Assembly: GCF_024171955.1 (NCBI RefSeq)
Contig: NZ_JAMTCS010000015.1
Coordinates: 144,334 to 208,333 of the forward strand
Source: Promicromonospora thailandica
GTDB taxonomy: Bacteria; Actinomycetota; Actinomycetes; Actinomycetales; Cellulomonadaceae
Direction: 5' to 3'
DNA length: 64,000 bases
Part shown: positions 31,726-40,843 of the stretch, piece by piece
Position numbering within the stretch: position 1 is the stretch's first letter
Layout of the letters: each line of letters begins with the position of its first letter
Notes under the pieces: model-generated
Seen by the model: only the letters and a program-made list of their open reading frames with translations
Databases searched by the model: none
Told to the model about the DNA's origin: nothing
Made by a program: the position numbers and the translations under genes

Positions 31726-33600
31726 TCACCCGCCCAGCCGCCGCGCGAGCCCGGTCGCGCGCCGCGCCCGCCGCCCCACGGCCGCCCGCACCGCCTCCGG
31801 CGTGCCGACCACGCGCACGCGCCGCCGGGCGCGGGTCACCGCGGTGTAGAAGAGCTCGCGCGTGAGCAGCGGCGACGACTCGTCCGGCAGCAGCACGGTC
31901 ACGACGTCGGCCTGGCTGCCCTGGCTCTTGTGCACGGTCATGGCGTGCAGCGTCTCTACGTCGCCGAGGCGGGACACCGCGAACGACCTGCCGCTGCCGA
32001 GGTGCGCGCGCAGGGTCTCGCCGTCGGCCACCACCACGCCGGTGTCGCCGTTGTGCAGGCCCAGGCTGTAGTCGTTGGCCGTGACCAGCACCGGGCGCCC
32101 GGCGTACCACTCCGTGCCGCCGGCGCCGAGGTAGGTGCCGGAGGCCTCGCCGAGCCGGCGCTCGACCAGCCGGTTCCAGTGCGCGGCACCCCACGGCCCG
32201 TCCCGGTGCGCGCACAGCAGCCGGTGCTGCTCGGCCAGGTCGACGGCGCCGTCCGCGTCGCCCGCCAGGGCTCGGCGCCGCACGTCGAGCGCGTGTCGGG
32301 CCAGCTCGTCCTGGAGGGCCGCCGTCGCGGCGGCGTCGTCGGGGTGGACCAGCTCGACCACGCCGTCGGCGCCGGTCAGCGCCCCGAGGACGGCGTCGGG
32401 GTCGCCGGCCTGGACGGCGGCGGCCAGTCGCGTGATCCCGGCGCTCTCGGACCGGTGGTCGGTCACCAGCGCGGCCACGACGCCGTCGTCCCGCTGCCCC
32501 AGGCCGGCCACGAGGTCGGCGAGCACCGCGCCCGCCTCGACCGACGCGAGCTGGTCGGGGTCGCCCACGAGCACGAGGCGGGCGTCGGGGCGCACCGCCT
32601 CCAGCAGCCGGGCCATGAGGGTGAGGGAGACCATCGAGGTCTCGTCCACCACGACCACGTCGTGCGGCAGGCGGTTGGAGCGGTCGTGCCGGAACCGGGT
32701 GCTGGACCCGGGCCGCCACCCCAGCAGCCGGTGCAGCGTGCTCGCCTGGACCCCCGCGAGCCGCCGCCGGTCGAGGTCGGTGAACCGACCCCCCGCCAGA
32801 TCGGTCGCCTGCCCCGAGATCGGTCGGTCGAGCGACCGATCTCGGGGCAGCGGACCGATCTCGCTCGCGACCGCCTCCTGCAGGCGCGCGGCCGCCTTGC
32901 CGGTCGGGGCGGCGAGCGCGATGCGCAGGCGGCGCCCGGCGTGCTCGGCCTGCTCGGCCAGGAGCGCCAGCACGCCGGCCACCGTCGTCGTCTTGCCGCG
33001 GCCGGGACCGCCCGTGAGCACGGTGGTCAGGTGGCGCGCGACGGCGGTCGCGGCCGCCCGCTGCTCGGCGTACGCGTCACCCGGGAACAGCCGCGCCGCG
33101 CTGTCCCGGAGCAGGGCGTCGTCGACCGCGGGGGCCGGGGCCGCGAGCCGGGCCGCGAGGTCCTCGTGCACCTGCCTCTCCTCGCGCCAGTACCGGTCGA
33201 GGTAGAGCAGCCCGAGGTCGGCCCGCACCACCGAGCGCCGTGCCAGCGGGCTCGCGGCGACACGGTCGAGCCACCCGCCCGCGGCGGGCCAGGGCAGGGG
33301 CGGGGCGTCGTCGGCGGCGGTGCTGCCGGCCGCGCCGTCTCCGGCCACCGCGCCCAGGTCCACGCACACCGACCCCTGCCGCACCGCGCGCACCGCGAGC
33401 GCGACGGCGAGCCGCACGCTCTCGTCGTCCTCGCCGGCGACGTCGGCCGTGCGGCGGGCGACGTGGACGTCGGCGGCGGTGAGCACGCCCGCGTCGTTGA
33501 AGGCGCGCAGCAGCCCCGTCGCGCCGAGCGCACGGCGGGCGTCGTGCGGGTCGTCGCCGGCCCAGCGCTCGATACCTGACCCCGTGCCGGACCTCGTCAT
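31726..33600 (-). CDS. recD: Exodeoxyribonuclease V alpha subunit RecD
   Basis: A 624-residue 5'-3' helicase of the RecBCD complex, which resects double-strand ends and loads RecA. Walker A is TGGPGRGKTTT (197-204), the DExx box is VVVVDETSMVS (Asp319-Glu320), and the C-terminal motifs LHAMTVHKSQGSQADVV and YTAVTRARRRV are present. Residues about 247-268, between the ATPase motifs, are encoded by a 64-bp palindrome and look like an insertion. The ATG overlaps the recB stop (ATGA). It is third in a recC-recB-recD operon. Confidence 0.96.
   Translation of the reverse strand: MTRSGTGSGIERWAGDDPHDARRALGATGLLRAFNDAGVLTAADVHVARRTADVAGEDDESVRLAVALAVRAVRQGSVCVDLGAVAGDGAAGSTAADDAPPLPWPAAGGWLDRVAASPLARRSVVRADLGLLYLDRYWREERQVHEDLAARLAAPAPAVDDALLRDSAARLFPGDAYAEQRAAATAVARHLTTVLTGGPGRGKTTTVAGVLALLAEQAEHAGRRLRIALAAPTGKAAARLQEAVASEIGPLPRDRSLDRPISGQATDLAGGRFTDLDRRRLAGVQASTLHRLLGWRPGSSTRFRHDRSNRLPHDVVVVDETSMVSLTLMARLLEAVRPDARLVLVGDPDQLASVEAGAVLADLVAGLGQRDDGVVAALVTDHRSESAGITRLAAAVQAGDPDAVLGALTGADGVVELVHPDDAAATAALQDELARHALDVRRRALAGDADGAVDLAEQHRLLCAHRDGPWGAAHWNRLVERRLGEASGTYLGAGGTEWYAGRPVLVTANDYSLGLHNGDTGVVVADGETLRAHLGSGRSFAVSRLGDVETLHAMTVHKSQGSQADVVTVLLPDESSPLLTRELFYTAVTRARRRVRVVGTPEAVRAAVGRRARRATGLARRLGG
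32798..32861. repeat. Palindrome inside the recD coding sequence
   Basis: Exact 18-base arms CTGCCCCGAGATCGGTCG (32809-32826) and its complement (32833-32850) enclose a 6-base loop. The symmetry continues outward with AGATCGGTC (32798-32806) and GACCGATCT (32853-32861). In recD it is read as EIGPLPRDRSLDRPISGQAT plus a few residues, keeping frame. Confidence 0.8.
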
Positions 33601-36600
33601 GCCGCCACCTCCCCCGCGGTGCCCGCCAGCAGGTCCGACAGCGCCACCAGGAGCGCGGCCGGCGGCTGCCACGACAGCACGCCCGCCGGGCTGCCGCCGG
33701 CGTCCGGGGTGTCCGGCCCGGCCATACCGCGCACGAACAGGTAGAGCACGCCGCCCAAGTGGGTCCCCGGGTCGTAGCCCGGCAGCCGCCAGCGCAGGTA
33801 GCGGTGCAGCACCACCCCGTACAGCAGGGCCTGCAGCGGGTAGTGGGAGTGCAGCATGGCCTCCGCCATCCGCTCGTGGGAGTAGTCGGCCACGGCGGGG
33901 CCCAGGAAGTTCGTCTTGTAGTCGACGACGACGAACCGCCCGCCCGGCAGACGGAGCACCACGTCGACCGAGCCGGTGAGGTAGCCGCGCAGGGGCTGGT
34001 CCCCCAGGTCGGGCTGCTCGAGGCGCTCGGCGTAGGCGGCGAGCGGGTCACCGGCGGGCAGGTGGGCGCGCAGCAGGGGCGCGAGGTCGCGCAGCCGCGC
34101 CTCCGTACCGCCGTCGCCCGTCAGGTCGCCGCCGGACAGCGGCAGCTCGAAGGTCAGCTCGCGCAGCCGGTCCGGCAGCCCGATCTCGCCCAGCGTCAGA
34201 CCGTTCGCCAGCGGGCCGAGCGGGGTGCGGTGCAGCGGCAGCAGGCCGTCGGCGACCGCCTCGGGGTCGGCGGGCACGGGCCACCAGCGCAGCTGCTCGG
34301 TGACGTGCGCCAGCAGCTCGGCGCGCAGGTCGGGCGCGAAGGGGTCGGCGTGCTCGAGCACCGCGTGCACGAGCGAGCCGAATGCGGCGCCCGTGGGCAG
34401 GTCGGCCATCGGCGAGGCCGCCTCCGGCCGACCAGGCGCACCGGCGGCGGCCTCGGGGGCATCCGGCTCGTCGTCGGTGCCCGTGGTCTCGGGCTCGCTG
34501 CCCACGTGCGGGGCGTCGTCCGCCGCCGCGATCAGGCCGCTGTAGGAGGTGCGGCGCCAGGCGGTGTCGACGGCGCGCCCGAAGGCACGCACCTCGAACG
34601 GGGCGTGCCGGTCCGCGGGCAGGGGCGCCGAGGCCTCGACGGGCACGGCGAGCTCGGCCGCGGGGCCGCCCAGCTCCTGGAGCAGGCCGAGCACGCGCGT
34701 CGCGTACTCGTCGTCCTTGAGCGGCTGTGTGCCGGGCACCTCGCGCGTGCCGGGCGTGCGGCCGAACAGGAGCCGGTGCAGCCCGCTGGTCGGGGTGCTG
34801 GACGTGGGCGCCCACCACGCCACGACCTGCGACTGGGCACGCGTCAGAGCCACGTAGAGCTTGCGGAGCTCCTCGCCGTCCTCCTCGGCGCGGTGCGCGG
34901 CGCAGCGGGCGTCCCACTGCGCGCCGGAGCCGGAGACGTCGATCGTCCGGGCGCCGTGCTCGTCGTGGTAGAGCGCGATGTCGACCGGCCGCGCGTAGTT
35001 GTCGTAGCCGAACGGCAGGTACACGACGGGGTACTGCAGCCCCTTGCTGCCGTGCACCGTGACGATCTGCACGGCAGCGGCGTCGGAGTCCAGGCGCCGG
35101 GGCCGCTCGGCGGTGCCCGCCCGGCGCCGCTCGTCGCGGAACCAGGCCAGCAGGGCGGTCAGGCCGAGCGACTCGGCCACGCTCACCTCGTGCAGCAGCT
35201 GACCCAGGTGGCGCAGGTCGGTCAGCAGCCGCTCGCCCTCGGCGCCGGCCAGCACCCGGCCGCTCAGCCCCCGCTCCTCCGCGGCCTCCAGCAGCGCGGC
35301 CACGCCGCGGTGCCGCAGCAGCAGCGCCCAGCCGCGCAGGGTGTCGGCGTCGCGGGCGGTCAGGTCCTCCCCGCCGGCGTCCAGGTCGGCCGCGGTGCGC
35401 CCGAGGAACGGCGTGAGGGCCGCCGCGCGCACGAGGCCCGCGCGGTGCGGGGACTCCAGGGCCTCGAGCAGCGTGAGCCAGTCGTCGGCGGCGGGGGTCT
35501 CGAACACGTCGCCGCCCGGCATGACGGCCGCGACGCCGCGCTCGGCGAGCGCGTCCTGCACCAGCCGGCCGTGGGCCCGCGCCGACACGAGCACGGCGAC
35601 GTCGCCGGGCAGCAGCGGGCGTCCGTCCCAGGTGGCGCCCGAGGCGAGCAGGTTCGCGACGTCGGCGGCCAGGTCCCCCGCGACGTGCCGGCGGGCGGCG
35701 CCCACCTGGATCGCGCCGCTGCGGACCGTGGGCAGCCCCTCGCGCAGCACCTGGCGCAGCCGGAACGGCTCCGGGTGCGGCGCACCGGTCAGCCGGCTCG
35801 TGCGGCCCTCCGCCCCGCCCTCCGCGACCACCGGGTGCACCACGATCTCGGCGTGGCCGAGCGCCGCGTTGCCCAGCAGCACCGCGAGGGTCTCGACCAG
35901 GGGCGCGTCCGAGCGCCAGTTGCTGCCCAGCGTGGCACGCGTGCCGGCGTGCCGGGCGGCGTCGAGGTAGGCCACGACGTCGCCGCCGCGAAACGCGTAG
36001 ATGGCCTGCTTGGGGTCGCCGACCAGCACCATGGCACCCGCGGTGCGCCCCTGGGCACCCCCGAAGGCGCGCTCCAGCACCTGCCACTGCACGGGATCGG
36101 TGTCCTGGAACTCGTCGACCAGCACCACCGCCCAGCGGTCCCGCATCCGCGCCCCGACGGCGGCCCCGCCGTCGCCCGACGCCGGGTCGAGGGCGTCCGC
36201 GAGCCGCCCGAGCAGGTCGTCGTACGAGAGGATGCCGAGGCGCCGCTTGCGCCGCTCCATCTCGTCCCGCACCTCGCGGGCGAACGCGACCCGCGCGGAG
36301 CCGACGGCGTCCTCCGGGTCGGCGTCGGCCAGGGCCGCGCGCGGGTCCTCGACGGCGGCCGTGGCGACCTTGAGGGCGCACGCCCGGTCGAAGGGCGGCG
36401 GCTCGGGCGCGTTGCCGTACCGCCGCAGGTAGAGGTCGTCGACCACCTCGACGGTGAGCTCGGTCAGCGACTCGACCAGCTCGGCGCCCGGCTCGGTGTC
36501 GCCTGCCACGCCCAGGGAGCGCAGCACAAGCTGGCAGAACTGGTGGATCGTGGCGATGGTGGCGTGGTCGAACGAGGCCAGGGCGTCGGACAGGCGACGG

Positions 36601-36917
36601 TGCCGGGCGGCCCGCTCGGCGTCGTCCACGTCGAGCAGCGCCGCCAGGACGGCGTCCACGGGGCCGGTGTCCCGCCCGGCCAGCGCGGCGGCGAACGTCC
36701 GCTCGGCCCGCAGCAGGGCGCCCCGGACCCGGTCGCGCAGCTCCTGCGTGGCGGCGCGGCCGAAGGTGACCACGAGCATCTGGTCCAGGGGCACCACGCC
36801 CTCGGCGACGTACCGGGTCACCAGGGCGCCGATCGCGAAGGTCTTGCCGGTGCCCGCGCTGGCCTCCAGCAGCGCGGTACCGCGGGGCAGGGGCCCGGCG
36901 AGGTCGAAGACGTCCAT
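33597..36917 (-). CDS. recB: Exodeoxyribonuclease V beta subunit RecB
   Basis: An 1,106-residue helicase-nuclease. Walker A is ASAGTGKTF (19-27). Motif II is VVLVDEFQDTDP, with VLVGDPKQAIYAFRGGD, HGSKGLQYPVVYLP and YVALTRAQSQV after it. The C-terminal RecB nuclease site is intact: His in SLVHAVLEHAD, Asp in GSVDVVL, VVVDYKTN and the downstream YPLQALLY. It degrades and processes double-strand ends with RecC and RecD. Its start follows two tiny reading frames created by a duplicated TGATG, and its stop overlaps recD. Confidence 0.97.
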   Translation of the reverse strand: MDVFDLAGPLPRGTALLEASAGTGKTFAIGALVTRYVAEGVVPLDQMLVVTFGRAATQELRDRVRGALLRAERTFAAALAGRDTGPVDAVLAALLDVDDAERAARHRRLSDALASFDHATIATIHQFCQLVLRSLGVAGDTEPGAELVESLTELTVEVVDDLYLRRYGNAPEPPPFDRACALKVATAAVEDPRAALADADPEDAVGSARVAFAREVRDEMERRKRRLGILSYDDLLGRLADALDPASGDGGAAVGARMRDRWAVVLVDEFQDTDPVQWQVLERAFGGAQGRTAGAMVLVGDPKQAIYAFRGGDVVAYLDAARHAGTRATLGSNWRSDAPLVETLAVLLGNAALGHAEIVVHPVVAEGGAEGRTSRLTGAPHPEPFRLRQVLREGLPTVRSGAIQVGAARRHVAGDLAADVANLLASGATWDGRPLLPGDVAVLVSARAHGRLVQDALAERGVAAVMPGGDVFETPAADDWLTLLEALESPHRAGLVRAAALTPFLGRTAADLDAGGEDLTARDADTLRGWALLLRHRGVAALLEAAEERGLSGRVLAGAEGERLLTDLRHLGQLLHEVSVAESLGLTALLAWFRDERRRAGTAERPRRLDSDAAAVQIVTVHGSKGLQYPVVYLPFGYDNYARPVDIALYHDEHGARTIDVSGSGAQWDARCAAHRAEEDGEELRKLYVALTRAQSQVVAWWAPTSSTPTSGLHRLLFGRTPGTREVPGTQPLKDDEYATRVLGLLQELGGPAAELAVPVEASAPLPADRHAPFEVRAFGRAVDTAWRRTSYSGLIAAADDAPHVGSEPETTGTDDEPDAPEAAAGAPGRPEAASPMADLPTGAAFGSLVHAVLEHADPFAPDLRAELLAHVTEQLRWWPVPADPEAVADGLLPLHRTPLGPLANGLTLGEIGLPDRLRELTFELPLSGGDLTGDGGTEARLRDLAPLLRAHLPAGDPLAAYAERLEQPDLGDQPLRGYLTGSVDVVLRLPGGRFVVVDYKTNFLGPAVADYSHERMAEAMLHSHYPLQALLYGVVLHRYLRWRLPGYDPGTHLGGVLYLFVRGMAGPDTPDAGGSPAGVLSWQPPAALLVALSDLLAGTAGEVAA

Positions 36918-36947
36918 CAGCAGGTGCCCATCAGTCGGTGCCCATCA
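36915..36947 (-). other. Tandem-duplicated stop/start junction between recC and recB
   Basis: On the minus strand the recC stop is TGATG, and the 14-base unit beginning TGATGGGCACC occurs twice before the real recB start, also TGATG. The first two ATGs open 4-codon frames (MGTD and MGTC), each ending in a TGA that overlaps the next ATG. Ribosomes ending recC could pass through two re-initiation steps to reach recB. Confidence 0.7.
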
Positions 36948-39900
36948 GTCGTTGAACCTCTCGTTCTCCAGCAGCGGCGTCCACACGCGCATCGCGAGCG
37001 CACCGAACCGGGTGGTCTCGCCGTGGTGCTCCTCGCCGGGCCGCGGCTCCTGGTCGACGCCGGGCAGCGGGGCGCCGGCACCGTGGACCCGCACGTGCTC
37101 GGGCTCCGCGGCCTCGCCGTCGGGCTGCTGCCCGCCCCAGCTCTGCCCGGCCCAGACCTGTCCGGCGCGGTAGCGCGCGTCGGCCGCGTCGGACCGGTTC
37201 CGGCGCGCCTCCGCGTAGGCCGCCGATGCCTTGACGGGCAGCGGCAGCGGCTCGGTGAGGCCCCGGTCGCGCAGCGCGACCAGGTCGCGCAGCAGGTCGG
37301 CGGCCGTGTGGTCGAGCGGCCCGACCCGGGACCCCTGCCACGTCCTGCGCGAGCGCGACCCGGTCGGCCGGCCGAGCGTGTAGCCCACCCAGGGGCGGTC
37401 GTCGTCGGACGCCGCGAGCGCCAGCAGCCGGACCCAGGTCCGCAGGCGCTGCCTGGCGCCGAGCCGGGCGTAGGACACGGTCACGAGGCGGTCGCCGTGC
37501 ACGCCCGGCACGCTGCCGCGCAGGCTGCGCCCGTCGCCGAGGTCGACATCGACGTCCACGACGCGCGCGGGGCTGCGCCGCAGGTCGGCCGCGGCGTCGG
37601 CGAGCGGCTCGATCTCCCGCGCCACGCCGGTCAGGGGGCGCCAGCCGAGCCGGCCGGGCGGCAGCTGACCGCGGCGCCACTCCTTCTGCACGGCGTCGTC
37701 GAGCGTGGCGCCCCGCAGCACGTCACGCAGCACCCGTTCGCCCACGGCCCAGCGACCCAGCCCGTCGAGCTCGACCGGCAGGCCGTCGTCGAGCGGTGGT
37801 TCGTCCCAGGGCCGGCCGACGTCGAGGCGCTGGGCCAGGAACCCGCGCGCGGGCGAGCGGTAGAACGCCAGCAGGTCGTCGAGCGGCACGACGTCGTCCT
37901 GCGGCGCGGGCGCGAGCGGCGCGGTGAGGAACGGGGCGGCCGGGGTGCGCGGGCCGGCCGCGGCGCGGGCGCCGGCCAGGGCGGCGCGGTCGAACGTGAA
38001 GGCGGTCCCCGGCACGAGGGCGCCGGGCTCGACGGTGCGGCGGTCGAAGGGCTGCAGGGGATGGCGCACGGTCACCGCGCGCGACACGGGGCGGCCGTCC
38101 GGGGTGCGGGCGGTCTCGTCGAGGGCGTCGAGCAGCTCGCCCAGCGGCACGGCGGGCGGCCGGTCCTGGCCCGAGTACTCGTCCGCGCCGCTGTAGGTCA
38201 CCACGAGGTGCTCGGTGGCGGCGAGGACCGCGTCCAGGAACAGCTGCCGGTCCTCGGACCGCGGGTCGCGCTCGCCCGTGCGGGGTTCGCGGGCCAGCAC
38301 GTCGTCGCCGTCGGTGACACCGACGCGGGGGAAGACGCCGTCGTCCAGCCCGAGCAGCGCGATGACGCGGTGCGGTACGGACCGCATGGGCACGAGCGTG
38401 GCGACCGTCAGGGTCCCGGTGCGGAAGTTGGCCCGGGTGGGGCGGCCGGAGACGCGGTCGGCGAGCAGGGCGCGCACGTCCGGCAGCCGGAGGGGCACGC
38501 CGTGGTCGGGGGCGTCGGCGCGCACGCGGGCCAGCTCGCGGCGCACCTGGGCGAGCTGCCAGGAGTCCGCCGTGGGCACGGTGGTGAGGGCCGCGACGCC
38601 GTCCTCGAGCGCGGTGAGCCAGTGCTCCAGGGGGTGCTCGCCGGTGAGCGCGTCGGTGACGTCGCGGAGCCGCTCGACCAGCTCGGCCAGGCGCCCGGCG
38701 AGGTCGACCTGCCCGCTGCCGACGTCGTCCAGGGGCAGGGTGCGCTCGAGCCAGGTACCGGTGTCGTCCGACATGGCGACGCCCGCCAGCAGCCGGTCCA
38801 CGCCCTCGCGCCACGTGCCGGTGCCGTAGTCGGCCAGTCCGACGCCGGCCCGGTGCGCGGCGTCGAACCCCCACCGCACGCCCGTCTCGCGCGCCCAGCC
38901 GGCGAGCTGCTCCAGGTCGTCGTCGCGGAACCCGAACCGGCGGCGCACGGGCCCGGCGTGCGCCAGGTCCAGGACGTCGCCGACGCCCGCCCGGCCGCCC
39001 GCCAGGTCCAGGAGGCGCACCACCACGGCGAGCAGCGGGTTGGTCCGGTCCAGCGCCCGGTCGGCGAGCCGCACGCGCAGGCCGTGGGCGGGGTGCCCAC
39101 CCGGCCCGACGACGTCCGCCAGGCCGAAGGCCGCCGTGACCAGGGGCGCGTACGTCTCGATGTCGGGGCACATGACGAGCACGTCGCGCGGTTCGAGGGT
39201 CGGGTCGTCGGCGAGCAGGCCGAGCAGCACGTCCCGCAGCACCTCGACCTGCCGCGCCGGGCCGTGGCACGCGTGCACCTGGACGGACCGGTCGCCGGGA
39301 TCCAGGACCCGCGCGCCCGCGTCGCCGACGGCGTCGGCCCGCAGGTCGTGCTGCAGCATGCCCAGGAGGGTCGACGGCGGGGCGTCGTCCCTGGCCGCGA
39401 CCGGCTCGTCGCGCAGGTCGATCGCGGACAGGGTGCGCTGCAGCTCCCGCGTGTCCCGGCCGAGCGTCGCCAGGAGCCGGTGCCCCACGCGCTCGTGGGA
39501 GCGGTCCTCGGCACGGTCCACGGGTCCGCCCAGGCCCGCGAGCGCCGACCACAGCGCCCGTGACGGGTGCGGCAGCCACAGGTGCACGTCGCGGTGCGCG
39601 CCGAGCGCGCCCACGAGCTCGACCTCGCTCGCCGCCAGGCGCGTGTGACCGAACAGGGACAGGCGCGGCGGCAGGTCGAAGGCGTCCGGCGCGGCGTGCA
39701 GCCGCTCGACGACGGTGGCCTGCCGCACGTGCGGCGGGTCGGCGTCGACGCGCTCGGCCAGCGCCCGCCACAGGGGCGGCTGCCACGCCAGGTCGGCCGG
39801 GACCGGCCGCCCGCACCCGTCGGTGTCGCGCCCGGCCGCCCAGTCCGCGAGCAGCGCCGGGCGCTGGCCGGCGTACGCCGCCATGAGCCGCCCGAGCCGC

Positions 39901-40316
39901 CGCGCGACGGACAGCCGGCGGCCCCTGCGCAGGTCGCCCTCCTCCCCCGGCATGCCGTGGCCCAGGTGCCGGGCGAGCAGCGCCGCCCACGGCTCGTCCA
40001 GGTGGGCGTCGACCACGGACAGCAGCGGCCAGGTCAGGGCGTCGGGCGCCCAGGGGTCGTCGTCGCGCGTGCCGGTGACCTCGGCGAACAGCGACCCCGG
40101 CGAGCGCAGGTCCACGCCCGCGCACACGCCGTCGTCTCCTCCCGGGGCCGCGCCGAGGCGATGGCTGAGGCGTTGCGCGAGCCACCGCTCCACGCCGCGC
40201 GCGGGCACCACCACGACCTCCGTCGCGAACGGGTCCTCCAGGGGTACGGCCAGCAGGTCGCCGAGCGCCCCCGCGAGCAGGTCCGTGCGCGGGGCCCGGT
40301 GGAGCACGACTGCCAT
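36945..40316 (-). CDS. recC: Exodeoxyribonuclease V gamma subunit RecC
   Basis: A 1,123-residue subunit that recognises Chi-like sequence and holds RecB and RecD. The N-terminus MAVVLHRAPRTDLLAGALGD, ATEVVVVPARGVERWLAQRL and FGHTRLAASEVELVGALGAH are typical of RecC, as are VLVMCPDIETYAPLVTAAFG and ALLGLDDGVFPRVG. It has a decayed helicase and nuclease fold without Walker motifs. The start at 40316 is chosen by this conserved N-terminus; the ribosome site is weak. It is first in the operon. Confidence 0.95.
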   Translation of the reverse strand: MAVVLHRAPRTDLLAGALGDLLAVPLEDPFATEVVVVPARGVERWLAQRLSHRLGAAPGGDDGVCAGVDLRSPGSLFAEVTGTRDDDPWAPDALTWPLLSVVDAHLDEPWAALLARHLGHGMPGEEGDLRRGRRLSVARRLGRLMAAYAGQRPALLADWAAGRDTDGCGRPVPADLAWQPPLWRALAERVDADPPHVRQATVVERLHAAPDAFDLPPRLSLFGHTRLAASEVELVGALGAHRDVHLWLPHPSRALWSALAGLGGPVDRAEDRSHERVGHRLLATLGRDTRELQRTLSAIDLRDEPVAARDDAPPSTLLGMLQHDLRADAVGDAGARVLDPGDRSVQVHACHGPARQVEVLRDVLLGLLADDPTLEPRDVLVMCPDIETYAPLVTAAFGLADVVGPGGHPAHGLRVRLADRALDRTNPLLAVVVRLLDLAGGRAGVGDVLDLAHAGPVRRRFGFRDDDLEQLAGWARETGVRWGFDAAHRAGVGLADYGTGTWREGVDRLLAGVAMSDDTGTWLERTLPLDDVGSGQVDLAGRLAELVERLRDVTDALTGEHPLEHWLTALEDGVAALTTVPTADSWQLAQVRRELARVRADAPDHGVPLRLPDVRALLADRVSGRPTRANFRTGTLTVATLVPMRSVPHRVIALLGLDDGVFPRVGVTDGDDVLAREPRTGERDPRSEDRQLFLDAVLAATEHLVVTYSGADEYSGQDRPPAVPLGELLDALDETARTPDGRPVSRAVTVRHPLQPFDRRTVEPGALVPGTAFTFDRAALAGARAAAGPRTPAAPFLTAPLAPAPQDDVVPLDDLLAFYRSPARGFLAQRLDVGRPWDEPPLDDGLPVELDGLGRWAVGERVLRDVLRGATLDDAVQKEWRRGQLPPGRLGWRPLTGVAREIEPLADAAADLRRSPARVVDVDVDLGDGRSLRGSVPGVHGDRLVTVSYARLGARQRLRTWVRLLALAASDDDRPWVGYTLGRPTGSRSRRTWQGSRVGPLDHTAADLLRDLVALRDRGLTEPLPLPVKASAAYAEARRNRSDAADARYRAGQVWAGQSWGGQQPDGEAAEPEHVRVHGAGAPLPGVDQEPRPGEEHHGETTRFGALAMRVWTPLLENERFND

Positions 40317-40398
40317 CGCGCCAACGTATCGCGGTCGGCGACGCCCCGTAGGACGAAGGGAGGACGAAGGGCCGACCGGCGGAGGGTTGAATAGGGGC

Positions 40399-40785
40399 AT
40401 GACGAACCGGAACCCCTCGTTCATCGCGCTCGGCACGTTCACGCTCGCGGCGCTCGCGGTCGCCACGTGGTGGGCGCTCGGCCAGGACACGTCCCGGACG
40501 GTCGACCCGGCCACCGGCGACGTCAGCGGCCCCTACGGGCCGGTCCAGGTGATCGCCTGCGTGGTGGCGCTCGTCGGCCTGGTGGTCATCGGTTCCGTGC
40601 TGCTCCCGGCGTGGCTCGCGGTGCTCGGCGTCGCCCTGCCGTTCACGGCCGCCTGGACGGTCGAGGCCGCGTCCTCCGACGACTCCGGGCTGTGGGCGGT
40701 CGGCGCGATCCTCGTGCTGGTCGGCACGCTGGGGGGCGGCACGATCGTGGCGGCGATCACGCGCCGGCTGATGCGCCCCCGGTAG
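40399..40785 (+). CDS. Small membrane protein, unknown
   Basis: A 128-residue protein with four hydrophobic segments: SFIALGTFTLAALAVATWWA, VQVIACVVALVGLVVIGSVL, LAVLGVALPFTAAWTVEAA and LWAVGAILVLVGTLGGGTIV. The short loops carry GQDTSRTVDPATGDVSGPYG. No family is recognised. The ATG at 40399 lacks a strong ribosome site. It is divergent from recC with an 82-base gap. Confidence 0.72.
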   Translation: MTNRNPSFIALGTFTLAALAVATWWALGQDTSRTVDPATGDVSGPYGPVQVIACVVALVGLVVIGSVLLPAWLAVLGVALPFTAAWTVEAASSDDSGLWAVGAILVLVGTLGGGTIVAAITRRLMRPR

Positions 40786-40808
40786 CCGCGTCGCTCCAGC
40801 CACGGAGT

Positions 40809-40822
40809 AGAACATGTGTTCG
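40809..40822. promoter_or_regulatory. LexA/SOS-box-like palindrome
   Basis: AGAACATGTGTTCG matches the actinobacterial LexA box CGAAC-N4-GTTCG at 9 of the 10 defined positions; only the first base differs. The core GAACATGTGTTC (40810-40821) is a perfect palindrome. It lies 22 bases before the ATG at 40844 and near recBCD. Confidence 0.5.
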
Positions 40823-40843
40823 CATGTGGGTCACACTGCGTGC

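Noticed and set aside
31699..31730. Imperfect direct repeat CACCGGGC(A/G)CTCAC at the recD stop
   Set aside because: Two copies of about 14 bases at a convergent gene end, with no structure or reading-frame effect beyond the stop itself.
33759..39563. A 1,934-codon open frame on the plus strand opposite recB and recC
   Set aside because: It is the antisense shadow of high-GC codons. Its composition (Arg, Gly, Gln, His-rich, no hydrophobic cores) is typical of antisense frames, and recB/recC carry full family motifs.
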